Source of the DNA: Karalla daura
Taxonomy: Eukaryota > Chordata > Actinopteri > Chaetodontiformes > Leiognathidae
NCBI GenBank assembly: GCA_029224185.1
Contig: CM055205.1
Location: forward strand, 4,685,487-4,749,486
Direction of reading: 5' to 3'
DNA length: 64,000 bases
Of the stretch, positions 10,668 through 22,800 are shown in pieces. Positions within the stretch are counted from its first letter, which is position 1. Every line of letters starts with the position of its first letter. The notes under the pieces were generated by a model. That model saw nothing but the letters and a program-made list of their open reading frames with translations. It did no database searches and was not told the origin of the DNA. The position numbers and the translations under genes were made by a program.

Positions 10668-13600
10668 GGCGGACGCGGTGTAAACCCTCTTCCTCGACCC
10701 CCCATCCACCCACCCACCCGCTCACCCTCCACCCCGCTCACCCTCCACCCCGCTCACCCTCCACCCCCATCCTAACGGAGGCCCTGTCTCCACTCTCTCT
10801 CTGCAGCACTGGCCGTGTCCACTCGATTTCAATGCCATAATGAAGAATGCCAAATATCTCATATCCGACTAATCAGAAGACACACATTCCCCCCCTTCTG
10901 CACCATTTGACTTTCAATCAGTCTTACTTTGTTCCATTGTAATTGTGTTTTTTTTCCCCCTTCCTATTGTTTCTCTCTTAATTTTTTTCCCCACGGACCT
11001 TTTCCCTGTCAGACAGACTCGTGTTATGAAGTGCTCCTAGTCCTCGAGGGAATCAATGGGCGTCTAGATGTGCTGTAATTAGGGCGACTAATCCTGGCAG
11101 CGCACACGATCACCTGGAGATTAAACTAATCCACTGGACGACAGCGTTCAACCCAGAATCTTCCCTGTCCTCCGCAGACCAAACGCCCCGTCATCGCCCA
11201 GTCTTACCCTGTCATCCCGTCTCCGTAGCCGTCAGGTTCCCATGTTTGTGCACGGCTGCACGCTGTTTTGCTCTTCACGCGGATGCAAACGCACAGGGAC
11301 GTAGCAAGGACCGTGGCGTCCTTAAGCCCATTCAATTTCAAAATGTTTTTTTTTTTTGGTCCATTGGTCACCTCGTGTAACACACGACAAGAGCTTTGGT
11401 TCTGAATGGCAAACACACTGTGCTTTACGGGGCAACACTGCCACCATAACTCAAATTTTGGACAAATATTGCTCGACGATGATGACTTTAACGAAGCCAG
11501 AGACTGGTTCTGTCCCTGTAGCGGTTTTTTGTTTACATTCCCTAGAGAGACATCACCCTTGAGGCCTACCAGATGTGTGAAGTACATGTCCTTGCGTTTG
11601 CAAAAACAAAACGAGATTTTGCACACGGTGCTTTATTGACATCCAGTCCTGCGGACCTCTCCCTCTGTTTTCAGGCACGCCGCTGCTCCTCTGTGTGGTG
11701 GCAGGAGTGCGTGTTGCCTGTGGAGCCACTCGCATAAACGTTGCTCCACCACACTGTAATCCCTCAAAGTTTCCAGTTACTCGCATGTTACGCAATGGTA
11801 GTCATGCCCCATGTGACATATCTGGAAATGTGGGGAAGTGAGGGCAGTTGAAATGCATCATAGGCATTTTCTAGACCAGTACCAGTAGTGTATGCGTTAA
11901 CAGTATTAGTCAGTATTATCCCACCAAATTAGTCTCAAAACCTATTTTCTTAGAAGGAAATAATATTGATAGGAATCATAACTGAACTGTAATTGTATGT
12001 AAACAAAGAATTCAAATAATAGGCAAGTTTTCTGAAATCAAATGTCATAAAACACATTTGGTGTCTTGTTCGACTTCTCTCAGGATATGAGCGTTTCTAA
12101 ATTGGTAGCCATGCTTTTTGAGAAGCAAGCCCCCATAACCCTTGTAATAACGGTCACCAATGGGCCAAACCTGTGAAACAATGGGTTGGTATACTCCTTT
12201 AAAACTGATTCAACGTCTTAGCACTTAGCTGCTCAGTCTTAGCATCCAGTGGAGCAGGATGAACACGCGTCACAATTTGTGCCAATATGTATCAGTGATG
12301 TGCTTTTGCAGGTGGACATCCACTGTAGTATTAGCATTTCCCCTTAGTCTGTCATTTTCCATAATCTGTTTAACGTTCCATCCCTGTCCTGTCGAGTGAC
12401 GAGGCAAAAAGACACCAACATTCAGAAGTTACAGATGGCAAATGATCTGACTGAGAAGTTGTGGACCACGTAGCTTTTCCTTCCTCAGTCTCAGTGGTGG
12501 TTGCGGGCATGATCATATAGTAATGTGACTATGCACTGAAGCCCTGCCTCACTCTGAACACACGCATTCACACGAGGTCAAAGCTGGCGTGTCTCATGGA
12601 CCTGACTCAGTCTTAACAAGCCTTTGGGAACACTCACCACATGGGAAAAGTGAAGGCTTCACCTGTTTGTGCTTTTACGAATGTGCTTTCATTCATTTCA
12701 ATGATCTCAGTGAAATATAATGTTCGTGTGTGGGGTTGCATGTCTTTTTGAAACTGAGAATAATAACATGGTTTCCTTCCCTTACGTGTAACACTTGTCA
12801 ACATCCCCCCCTCTCAGCTTTCAATATCAATTGCGTTGTTACGGTTTGGGATTCCTTGTAATGACAGCCTTCACACACAATATTTGTGCACTGTTTTGTA
12901 AGTTGATGGTTGTAGATGTTTGCCTGTTATTGATGTGTCACTATCAACCATATTTTAGACATTCCATGTCTCTCTCTGAGCTCCTGCTTTGCTTTTGGAC
13001 CAATTCCCCTTGGCCAAAAAAAGAAGAAAATAGGGAATAAAATGCAGTTGTCTTCCAAGAAGATTGTGAAAAGTGATTTATGGGTGAAAAAATAATAAAA
13101 TGGACTTAAATCTGGATGTTTTTGTTCCATTTGCTTGTTTTTTTGTATCATTTGTAGGGCCTCAGCAATAATTACCATGAAAGAAGTATCTATGTGTTTC
13201 TAATACTGGCTTGGTTCCAAGTACAGTGAAAAAAAGCTTAAAAACCTGGACTTTCCTATTTATAGTCCTTATTTTCCACATCCATGTGGGGGCACTTCAG
13301 CTGTAATTTACAGGTCAGTGTAACAATGTTAGACAACACAGTCACTTGAACAGCATGTCACACATGGGGTTTGCAGGACCTAGGTTGAAACCAGGAACTG
13401 ATATTTAAACTGCCTTGCAAGTCCTACCTCCTGGCTGTACACTACCTGAATTAATCACCTGAAGTACTGGATTTACCTGATAAGACCACCCACCACAGTC
13501 ACACAACAGATGAAGTCAGTCTTCGCCAGACATCGGATCCCCCGATGAATGGTGAGTGGTCACGTTCCTTTGGGAAATGAATGGGGAATGAAGCTCACAG

Positions 13601-14340
13601 ACACACATACGCACACACACTTCTTTCTCTCTCTCCCTCTAGCCCTGGATAGCCACAGTCCAGTGCATTTGCAGAAAATCTGAGAACCATCACACATGCA
13701 CTAGATAACACACAGACACCATATGTGTTGTTTACATGTTAATTTGAGCACTAAATTCTTTATTTTGGACCAAAGTGTATTTTTAAAAAAAAGGAACTGA
13801 AGCATGAATGTGAAATTGTTATTGTTTTGTGAGACTGCGGACATTTCCAGCCATTTAAATTTCCAGCTAGAAAAATAGAATGCACCTAAAACATTCAGCT
13901 TATTTTGCCCGCATAAAAATACTCAATATTCAATTGAGAGTCCACTGTCCATGGTGCTGATGTGTTGTGCGCTCCTGTTACTTTGAGCCGCGGCCTCGTC
14001 TAGTTTCTCCAACGCTCAAGAAATGAGGGTAAACGACGGTGGTTAACTGCTCCAAGCAACTTCCCGTGCGTTTCTCTAATTTTATACCTTACTACTGTAA
14101 GGACAGTAGGGCAGGTTCAAAGTGAGCCGCGCTCTCACGGCCCCGGGCGGTGACAACGTGTTACTGCGACGACAGGATCGCCGTAGAGCTCCACAAGGGG
14201 ATGACCGGAAACGGAAGCTGATTTCAAAATAAGAGCAAAAGCCATATCTGTGAAGTTTTATACACGGATATCATCACCAAACGGTACGCTAGCCTGAACT
14301 TTTAGCATGATACAATTTTATTTTGATTGTAACATGATTT
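10668..14340 (+). other. 3' UTR and 3' flank of sh3bgrl3, then intergenic DNA
   Basis: Holds the 3' UTR of the SH3BGRL3-like gene and the spacer to trappc9. Possible poly(A) signals are ATTAAA at 11120-11125 and AATAAA at 13036-13041 and 13094-13099; which is used cannot be decided from sequence. A 16-bp minisatellite starts the UTR (10717-10764). No further gene is supported. Open frames here are short and lack family features. Confidence 0.55.
10717..10764 (+). repeat. Three-copy 16-bp minisatellite in the 3' UTR
   Basis: CCCGCTCACCCTCCAC repeated three times without change, 50 bases after the sh3bgrl3 stop. It follows a CCCATCCACCCACC run, so the whole stretch is pyrimidine-rich on the mRNA. 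Confidence 0.9.
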
Positions 14341-14488
14341 ATTACAACGTTTTTGCGGTTCTTCCGGGGTGGGTCTACTCTCATAATCCTGAGTCCGTCT
14401 TTACTTTGACAATACGAAGCCGGAAGTTAAGGTCCTGATTCAGCACTGCAAAATATTAGTGCAAAGAAGGAAGCTGCAAACTTGAAAG
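14200..14488 (+). promoter_or_regulatory. trappc9: Probable trappc9 promoter and non-coding first exon
   Basis: About 0.9 kb before the coding start. It has no TATA box and carries ETS-type motifs: CTTCCGG (14361-14367), CCGGAAG (14420-14426), and a nearby GACCGGAAACGGAAG. A plausible untranslated first exon ends at 14488 (CTTGAAAG) with donor GTAATA. TRAPPC9 genes usually have a non-coding first exon spliced to the ATG exon, which supports the layout. The exact transcription start is not determinable. Confidence 0.42.
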
Positions 14489-15364
14489 GTAATAACAAAG
14501 ATACTGCGCGTCCCAGGGGTAAGCGATAGCGCGGGCATTTTGCTGAAAGATACGGTGCTTCCTGGTCATTCAGTGAGCAGTAATGACTCGTTCATTCCAT
14601 TTTTATACACGAGTGTCAACTGTAGACGAGCTAAATGAAGCTAGCTAGCACAAGTGCCGGACACGATTATTTGCCTCCACCATCATTACCTTTCTCTCAG
14701 TCAAACATCAGAAAAGAAGTGCCGTTTATACAGCCTGGGTACACAGAGGACTGAGCAGTTTTTCAGTGAATTGTCAGGAGCCGCAGCGGAGCCGTAGCTG
14801 TCACAGTGACAGACAAACAGCTGACATCTGCTAGTTCCCTGTACAACTGTAGGTATGACACTGCTTGTACAGATAAGACGTTTCTTAACGCTTACACGGC
14901 CAGTCACGAGATGTATGACTAGGATTCTGTATATCTTTGCATTGTGGTCTTTTTCGTAGCGTCTTAACCACTGAGTGTCAGTAAACCCAATGCATTGCAG
15001 GAAGTTCCCCAAATCCTTCCCTACCTGCCGATCTCTCCAGGTGTTTACCTATTATTATCACTATTATATATCATTACTGTGTCCTTTTCATCAGCTGTAC
15101 AGCCACAGTTAAGGAGTACTGCTGCTGTTTCCAAAAAAAGTGAAACAGACCTAATAATATATTGATAATTGATAATTTAAACCACATAATGATAATAATA
15201 ATAGCATCTCTCTACAGAAGCATTGTTTTCTGTGCTGAACAGTGTGATGTACCTGTGTAATGAGGGGATGCACCCATGCATGTAAACTGAAGCGTGTATG
15301 ACCTGCTGGGCTGAATCCTCTTACTTTTGTCCCCCTCCTCCCCCCCGTGAAGCCTCATGTGAAG

Positions 15365-15948
15365 ATGAGCGTCCCGGACTACATGCAATGCGCCGAGGAC
15401 CACCAGACCGTGCTGGTGGTGGTCCAGCCGGTGGGCATCGTGCCCGAGGACCAGTTCTTCAGGATCTACAAGCGCATCGCCGGCGTGAGCCAGGTGAGCA
15501 TCCGGGACTCGCAGCGCCTCCTCTACATCCGCTACCGCCACCACTACCTGCCCGAGAACAACGAGTGGGGGGACTTCCAGACGCACCGCAAGGTGGTGGG
15601 CCTCATCGCCGTCACCACCTGCGCCGCCGGCAAGGAGTGGCCCCAGACGGCCGAGCGCTTCCACGGCCAGAAGGAGGTGTACGCCGCCACGCTGTACGAC
15701 TCGCGCCTGCTGGTGTTCGGGCTGCAGGGCGAGGTGGCCGAGCAGCAGCGCACCGACGTGGCCTTCTACCCCGGCTTCGAGGACTGCCCCGACGTGGAGA
15801 AGCGCGTGGAGGACTTCGTGGAGTCCATCTTCATCGTCCTGGAGTCCAAGCGGCTGGACAGGGCCACGGACAAGTCGGGGGACAAGATCCCGCTGCTCTG
15901 CGTGCCCTTCGAGAAGAAGGACTTTGTGGGTTTGGACACGGACAGCAG
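15365..15948 (+). CDS. trappc9: trappc9 coding exon 1 (residues 1-195)
   Basis: The ATG at 15365 gives MSVPDYMQCAEDHQT, the same start as human TRAPPC9. An in-frame ATG at 15347 (MKPHVK) probably lies before or at the splice acceptor (AG at 15351-15352 or 15363-15364) and is not used. The exon runs to GLDTDSR, where the last Arg codon is split AG|G; donor GTGAGT. This is the N-terminal Trs120 region. Third positions are overwhelmingly G/C. Confidence 0.96.
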
Positions 15949-18900
15949 GTGAGTGCGGAGGCTGTCTGTAAATGCGACGGACTGCCTCGTCCCCGTGTTC
16001 ATGTCCGTGTCAGGGCCGCCTGTCACGCGTCTGCCTCGCCTGCTCCAAGGGAATCCTCCCCCTCAAAAATCTGTCGTGTGATTTTTGCTGCCTTCGTTTT
16101 TGCTCCTTCACCTCGGTTTATTTGTCTCTCTTCTTTTCTTCCTCCACACTGTCCTGTGAGTTTATTGTTGGGTGTGAAAAGGTGAGCTGCTAGAGTCGTA
16201 AGTTGAGCCCACCCGTGCCGATCCCATCAGCTTCAGCTCTGCCCCCCCGAGAGACGCACCCAGACCCCTGTGCTGTCCCGCCTCTGTTCATGACTCCGAG
16301 CCACACTCATCGCCCCTCCTCATGATGATTGCATTCGTCTTCAGGCGTCTACGATCGCCTTCCCCTAGCTGTATACGTAAGCGTAATGGGCCTGAATTAG
16401 ATATGCAAGGGCCTCTCTTAGCGGTGGAGGTGAGGTCCTCCTTATTACAGTTTACTGTGCTAAACCCCCATGTTACCAGCAAAAAGACGGTTCACAGAGG
16501 ACAATGGCCAAAGGTCGGTCTCGCCCCCTCTTGACAGTCACTGGCTTCCTTAGCTGCCTGACTGTCCCAGCCAAAGGCCCCCAAAAGTACTACGACGCTG
16601 TCGTAGTCAGATCACAGCCTCCCTCCCTTACACTGCCAAAGAAGTGGCATTGATTATTTTGAGCGTAAGTGTAACAATGAAATACGATCTGCATTACCGC
16701 CTATTAGGACCAGTTTGCGCCGTCAGATTGAGTGTCTGGAGAAGGAAACCAGTGGGACCGTGTGGACTCGAGCAAAGTGCTTGAAACGAATGTAAAGAAG
16801 CGTTCCTTTGAGAAGAGGATTCAGTTACCATCTGACACAAAGCAAACTGACGCTGGTGGCCCCATTTCAAAACCCAGACCTGGAAGTCCCTTTTGATCTA
16901 ATGTAATATTTATATTTATGTTTTATATTTATGTAACGACATTGGTACGGGCCTTTAGTATGGGCAGGAGCTGATAGTCTGGACCCAGTGAACATAGCCT
17001 GGCACAGTGCATGCCCTGGTGGTTTCTCCCAGCTTCGGCGGGGGGGGGGGGGACGACTGGGAAGGGGCAGTTTGGGATTATTTAATCTGGCCACTTTGGC
17101 CGCATGGATCTCATATCTGTGTTCACGAGAGCGCACGTTTTCCTGCCCGTCCTGGCACCGCACCGCAGCTTCTCACACCAGCTCAACAACGGCACGCGAA
17201 TCCAAAGAAATTCCACTTTAATTGCCACGGTTAATCTTTCATGACTCCCCCAAGAGCACGCTTCTCATTGTCGTCCCACTCAGCCGGAACATTTTCACTG
17301 TTGTTCCGGAGCAGCCCGCTGAGCATTGGCATGAATCTTTAATCATCCGGGTCTACGATCCAGATTTCCCCGGAAGACGTGCCCGTGCTGCGGGCCGTTT
17401 GAGGCCCCTCGCCCGGCCGCACAGAGAGGCCGTCCCCCGACCTTCACCTCATACACGCGCCTCGCCTCCCCGCCCCTCTTCCGCAGCGCTCATGTCTTCC
17501 GCAATTTCCCCTCTCAAGTGGTTCAATCCCCCCCCCCCCGTGTCCCCGGGGAAGCTGCTCCTTCCTGAGTCCCGGTGTTGTCGTAGGACTGAGTGGCACC
17601 GCAGGTCAGCGCACCCTCTGTCCTTGTTTGTGTTGCCCTCCTTTGCTCCTCGCTTCCCGGCCCGATACATCCCTCCCACCGCCGCCTTAGAGAATCCATT
17701 CCAGCCCTTCCCCTCCTGGCACCCTGCTGACTCTAGAAATGACAGTATAAGCAGGAGGTTTTTCCTGAGAAAGGGAAACGCCTACTATGTGACCCAAGAT
17801 CACCTGTAAAGCCGAGAACGTGTGTTGTGTTCACTGTGTCTCTCTCTACTCTGCTCGTTTAACCGAGTTCCTCCCCCCCCCCCCCCCCCCCCCCCTTGGT
17901 GCTGCCGTGTCTGTCTCAGGCACTATAAGAAGCGCTGTCAGGGTCGGATGAGGAAGCATGTGGGAGACCTGTGTCTCCAGGCAGGCATGCTGCAGGACGC
18001 CCTGGTCCACTACCACATGGCCGTGGAGCTGCTCAGGGCCGTCAATGACTTCCTCTGGCTGGGAGGTAAGTCCGGAGAACACGTCCTCTCCGGAGGAGGT
18101 GGAGTGGAATAGTCTGTGTAACATGTTGTTCTTTTGATTCTACAATGTCCCGATATTTATACGACAGCATATACAGTGCAATCAACCGCTGACTCTGTGC
18201 CTATGACTTAACTAACTCGGAGTGTCCGTTTGCCGGATGCTTCCCTCAGAACTACTTAAAGGTGTAATAGAAACCTCCTACCTTGGACAGAGCCATTCAC
18301 TCCTGCCAGACACGAGACTCGACGCTCATTAACTACTCAACTTTTTTTAACTTTTATTTGTTTTAAGTGCCATATCATAACAGCTGTTATCTCAGAGCAC
18401 TTTACAAGGAGAGCAACAATGTGTACATAGTGAAAAACCCCCTGTCCTTAGACCCTCGCAAAGGCTGAGGAACAACTCCCAAGAAAAACCCTGACAGGGA
18501 AAAAAAGGGGAGAAACCTCAGGGTGAGAGACAGAGGAGGGGATCCTCACCCAGGACGGACAGGCGGGCACAAACAAAACATTATTGATGGCTAACAGTTC
18601 AGGATATAAATCAATGAATTGAATTGAATCAGTCCATAGTAGCAGGCAGGAGGAACCGCAGTGAGATGAGCCGGGTAGAGGTGGTCGATTATTAACGCTC
18701 TTCACAAATTCCCTCGATCTAGTTTGGAAAATGTCGAGCTTGCTGAAGTAACCAAAAAGTCGACACATCTTGTTCTGTCTACTGTGGCTTTTGAGTATTT
18801 TGAGTAATCTGAAACAGATTGGGGATTGAGGTACGAGTCAGAACGGGCGCATGCCACACCTGCGCCGTGAGGCTGTCATGATCCTGCGGACGAGCGTAGC

Positions 18901-19809
18901 ATTTTGGGAAAGGGGAAAAAAAAGCGCCCTTCCTCCGTGTTTCTCCTCCCCCAGCTGCGCTGGAGGGCCTGTGCTCGGCCTCCGTCATATTCCACTACCC
19001 GGGCGGCACGGCGGGGAAGACGGCGGGACGCAAGCCCAGCATCTCCCAGCCCGCCGACGCCGGCAAGCGCCACAGGCCAGGTGAGCGGGTCGCCCGCAGA
19101 GAGGGGGGGGGGGGAGAGAGAGAGCGCGGAGCTGCGCGCTTCTTTAACAGAGCATGCCGCGTGGCAGCAGACCCGCCTCGTGTGATGCTGGAGCCTGTCC
19201 CGTTTACCCTGGCGACCGCTCGGAGAAACATCGACACCGTGCGATGTTTCCGCTGCCATTAGCACGCTATTAACATGCCGCTACTGCGACTGCCAGCATA
19301 GGTCTTAACTGGCCGATCAGCTGAGTGACAATTTGTAGAAGAAGCCCATGTTTTTAAAGACTGAACAACATATGGACGTCATTTTTTATAACTGATTATC
19401 TTTTACATGATTTTTTTAACCACTAAAGTTACAGAATTTGGAGCCCTCTTCTTGTAATGTTAATCATACATTGCCAGCAGATTTGTATATTTTTTTCATT
19501 TCCTATTTTTATTGTATGATGCAATGCAAAATTGAGTCCCCTTAACAAGCAAATACCCAAAAACGCCTCTTCTTCCTCTTCCCTGTTGTCAGCTCATTGC
19601 TGCGGCTTTCGATGCGGTGCTGCCCCCTGCTGTTTGGGGGAATGGAGGGGGGGGGGGGGGCAGTACTGTTACGGCGCTGTACATGCATGTCCATGTCCAG
19701 ATTTGTGAGCCATAGGACGAGCTCGAGCTCGTCACTAGGGAGCCAGGACAGCTGGGACTAACACTGCTAACACTGCGCCTTGCGTCATGGAGTGAATCTG
19801 CGTTCTCTC

Positions 19810-19872
<63 letters not shown>

Positions 19873-22800
19873 GTAGGGGCTCAGGAGGTTCTCATTGACC
19901 CAGGTATGGTATTTCCTAACAACACCGCTTCTCACAAGAGTCGCCAGTCTGCCTGCTTGCTTCTGGTCACGTCCGCCTCTGCCTTTGGTCTCACACTAGC
20001 GGCACCCTGTTTCCTATGGCTTATCTCCTGATTTGAAATGACGTTGACCCTGTATTGTTTTCCCATCACCTTTTTGTATTAGTTCTGCTCTGTTTCGTGC
20101 ACTTGCTTTTCCCTCCCGGTCACGTTTCGATGATCTACACCACATGACATAATCGAAGGCCCGCACGTACATCCTCTTGGCTCATCTAGCGAGGCGCTAC
20201 TATCCTAACGGCTGACCCGCCGGTCTCGGCACGGAAACCACATCGCTCCTGAAATAGATAAATTTTAGCGCGCGCGTGGGGGGGACCGTACCGCCAGAAG
20301 GTGGCGGCCCTTCCCTCACGGCGCGTGCTTGGATTCCAACTGGAATCGGACGCTCACTCTTTTTTTTTTTCAGCCCGAGGGGGGGGGGGGGGAAACAGGC
20401 GAGAGTGTATTTATTTTCTGCCACTCGATCGTCTCCGAGATCGTTCTTTATTTAGCCCGGCGCGATAATTGCCTCCAGTGTTTTCCCCTCGCCAGGCGGC
20501 GTGTGCGGATTGGCCCCCGAGACGAGATGCAACGCGGCGTGTCATTACTCACACGTTTTTGCCGCCGTGACGAGCGCCGCGGCGTTGCTATGGACACAGC
20601 CCCACGCCCCCCCCCCCCCACACACACACACACACACCCGTTGCTAGGCGATGCTCCCTCAATTTGGTATTTGTATTCTAATCAGATTCGGCCCAGAGAT
20701 GCGCCTCGCAATTGCTTTTGAAACGTTCTCAGGTGCGAGCGGAGAGTCGGCCCCGGGGGGGGGGGGGGCGTCGGCCCCAGCCACGCATCGCGATGGCGCC
20801 CTCGCAGGCCTCGGAATGTTCCAGGGGTGACGAGGAGCCGTCAGAAACAGGGCGAAACACATTTCCTATTGTTAGATTATGAGCTGCAGACCGAAAAAGT
20901 CATCTGCTAAACATTTTCCTCATATTTAGTTTGCATGAAGGGAAATCTTTTCCTTTTTTTTGTTTTTTCCCCTTTTCTGTCACTAAACATATTTCCAGTG
21001 TGGTTGTGGAACAGTTGCAAAGGACACGGGCGTCCATCGGAAATCATGACTTTTTCATCAGCGACAAACTTGTGCGCGACAAAGCGGAGTGGAAGCAAAA
21101 GGGGCACCAGGATAAGATGTATTGAATAGTTTATGGAGGATCCTCTGTTTGACGCGCCCCTCTTCGAGGATGCTAATCTCGTGAGAGTTCAGGTGGGATT
21201 TCGGCCTCCTCCACGCTGACTGCTTTTCAAGATGAAGAGAGGCTCACTGGAAATGAGCCTCTCACGTTTTCATGGATTCGACAAGTGGGGGGGGGGTATT
21301 GCCAAGTTAAAACCGTGTCTGTCCAGTTTAGCATAAATTGCCGCATGGGAAATATGTTTGATGAAGCCGTTTCAGTTTTCCCCCGCTGTACAAACATGCA
21401 TGTGGTGCAGGAGGGTGTTTTTAGAGAGTGAGAGGCAGGTTTAGGTTTGGCCCCCCCGGCCTGTTTTCACTCGGGTCGTTTCCTCTCCGTCAGTGGTGGA
21501 GCGCACTGATGGACGGCCGTCCTGCAGCCCTCCTCTAACCAGTGGTTTTCCCCCTCTCTTTTGAGCGTAGGCGCCCTCACGGCAAACGGCATTAGCGCGG
21601 ACACCAGCGCCGAGATCGGGAGAGCCAAGAACTGCCTGAGTCCCGAGGACATCATCGAGAAGTACAAAGAGGCCATCTCCTACTATGGAAAGGTACGGAG
21701 AGTAGCCATTATTCATTGATCTTTTGAAGTGGATTTGTAAAAGTGCATGCGATCCTGTCAATTGGGAGTTCAGAGTTTCCATATATATCCAGAGGGTTGA
21801 GCTGATAAAACAGCGCATGCAGATTTTTCAAAAAAAAAAAAAAAAGAAAGGAAAAAAATGCTGTGAGCATCTCCTGGATGAAGAACAATCAATTTTGATT
21901 CTGTAGTAACATTAAAGCCTCCAGGCCAGACATCAGGTGCTGATGCACTACAAACAGAAGCACAGTGACTCACAGAGTAAGTCATGGATCAAGTCAGTGT
22001 TATGAAGCTAAATAAAAGGCAACTAGAGAGTATTTAAGAATAGATGTTTGCCTGTCACAGAGCTGCGTTTTGCACTACCTACGCGTGTAGCGTGTATTAA
22101 TTTGCATTCTGTGCAGTGCCACATAAATCTTTCTCTAGACTCCAATCAGGTTTTCTTTTCAATGTTTACCTCTCAAGAAGGAACAGATGGATTGATGTCC
22201 ATTGTAGGCTGAGTGCCACACACACACACACACACACACATACACACACACATCACACACACACACACACACACGTATCTGCCAGATCTGGTGAACAGGC
22301 AGAATAAAGGCAGGGTTGCGGCTGACCACTGGAGCTTTGCAAATGAGCTCAACAAGTCGTGACTGGGACTCTGTCCTCCTCCAGCCTCCAGACTGACAGT
22401 CGCACTGACTCATGGCGGTTATGCTCAGGCGGCTCCCATGTCGGCTTAAAAGCCCGGACGCGTGTGTGGTAATATATACCCAGCTCACCAGGGGGCAGTG
22501 TTTGACCTGGTTTGACAGCGTTTTGGGGGGCGGGTGGGTGGGTGGGTGGGGGTTGATGACACCGTGTAGTATCGGGCCGGTAAATGCTGACAGCGGCTCT
22601 TTACGTCTCAATGCTGCGCGGGGCCGAGACGCTCTTGGAAACGGACGCTCTCTCTCTCTCTCTCGCATTTTCTGCGACGCTCTCACAAAGCGGCGATGGG
22701 CAGACAAAACAGAGGGTACTACACGGCTTTCAGCAGCACAATGCGCGTCTGCTGCCCTCTGACCACTGTGCTGCTACAAAGTCACAAAGAGCAGTATTAA

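Larger units (their letters stand above)
19081..21570 (+). other. trappc9: trappc9 intron, simple repeats and a perfect palindrome
   Basis: Contains a G14 run (19647-19660), a perfect 18-bp palindrome (19716-19733), CTGT/CT repeats (19804-19875), poly-G (20379-20392, 20755-20768), a C/CA tract (20607-20637) and a 10-bp stem hairpin (21237-21263). A CTCF-like motif lies at 19617-19633. No gene. Confidence 0.8.

Noticed and set aside
10717..10764. Regular 16-bp repeats considered as a CRISPR-like array
   Set aside because: Units are contiguous without spacers, and the sequence is from an animal genome.
15212..15664. 150-codon open frame on the minus strand
   Set aside because: It lies opposite trappc9 coding exon 1; the high G/C third positions of that exon remove stops from the other strand.
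15298..16185. 295-codon open frame on the plus strand, the longest in the window
   Set aside because: It is a shifted frame over the GC-rich trappc9 exon 1 and runs into the intron; composition is Arg/Gly/Ala-rich with no family features.
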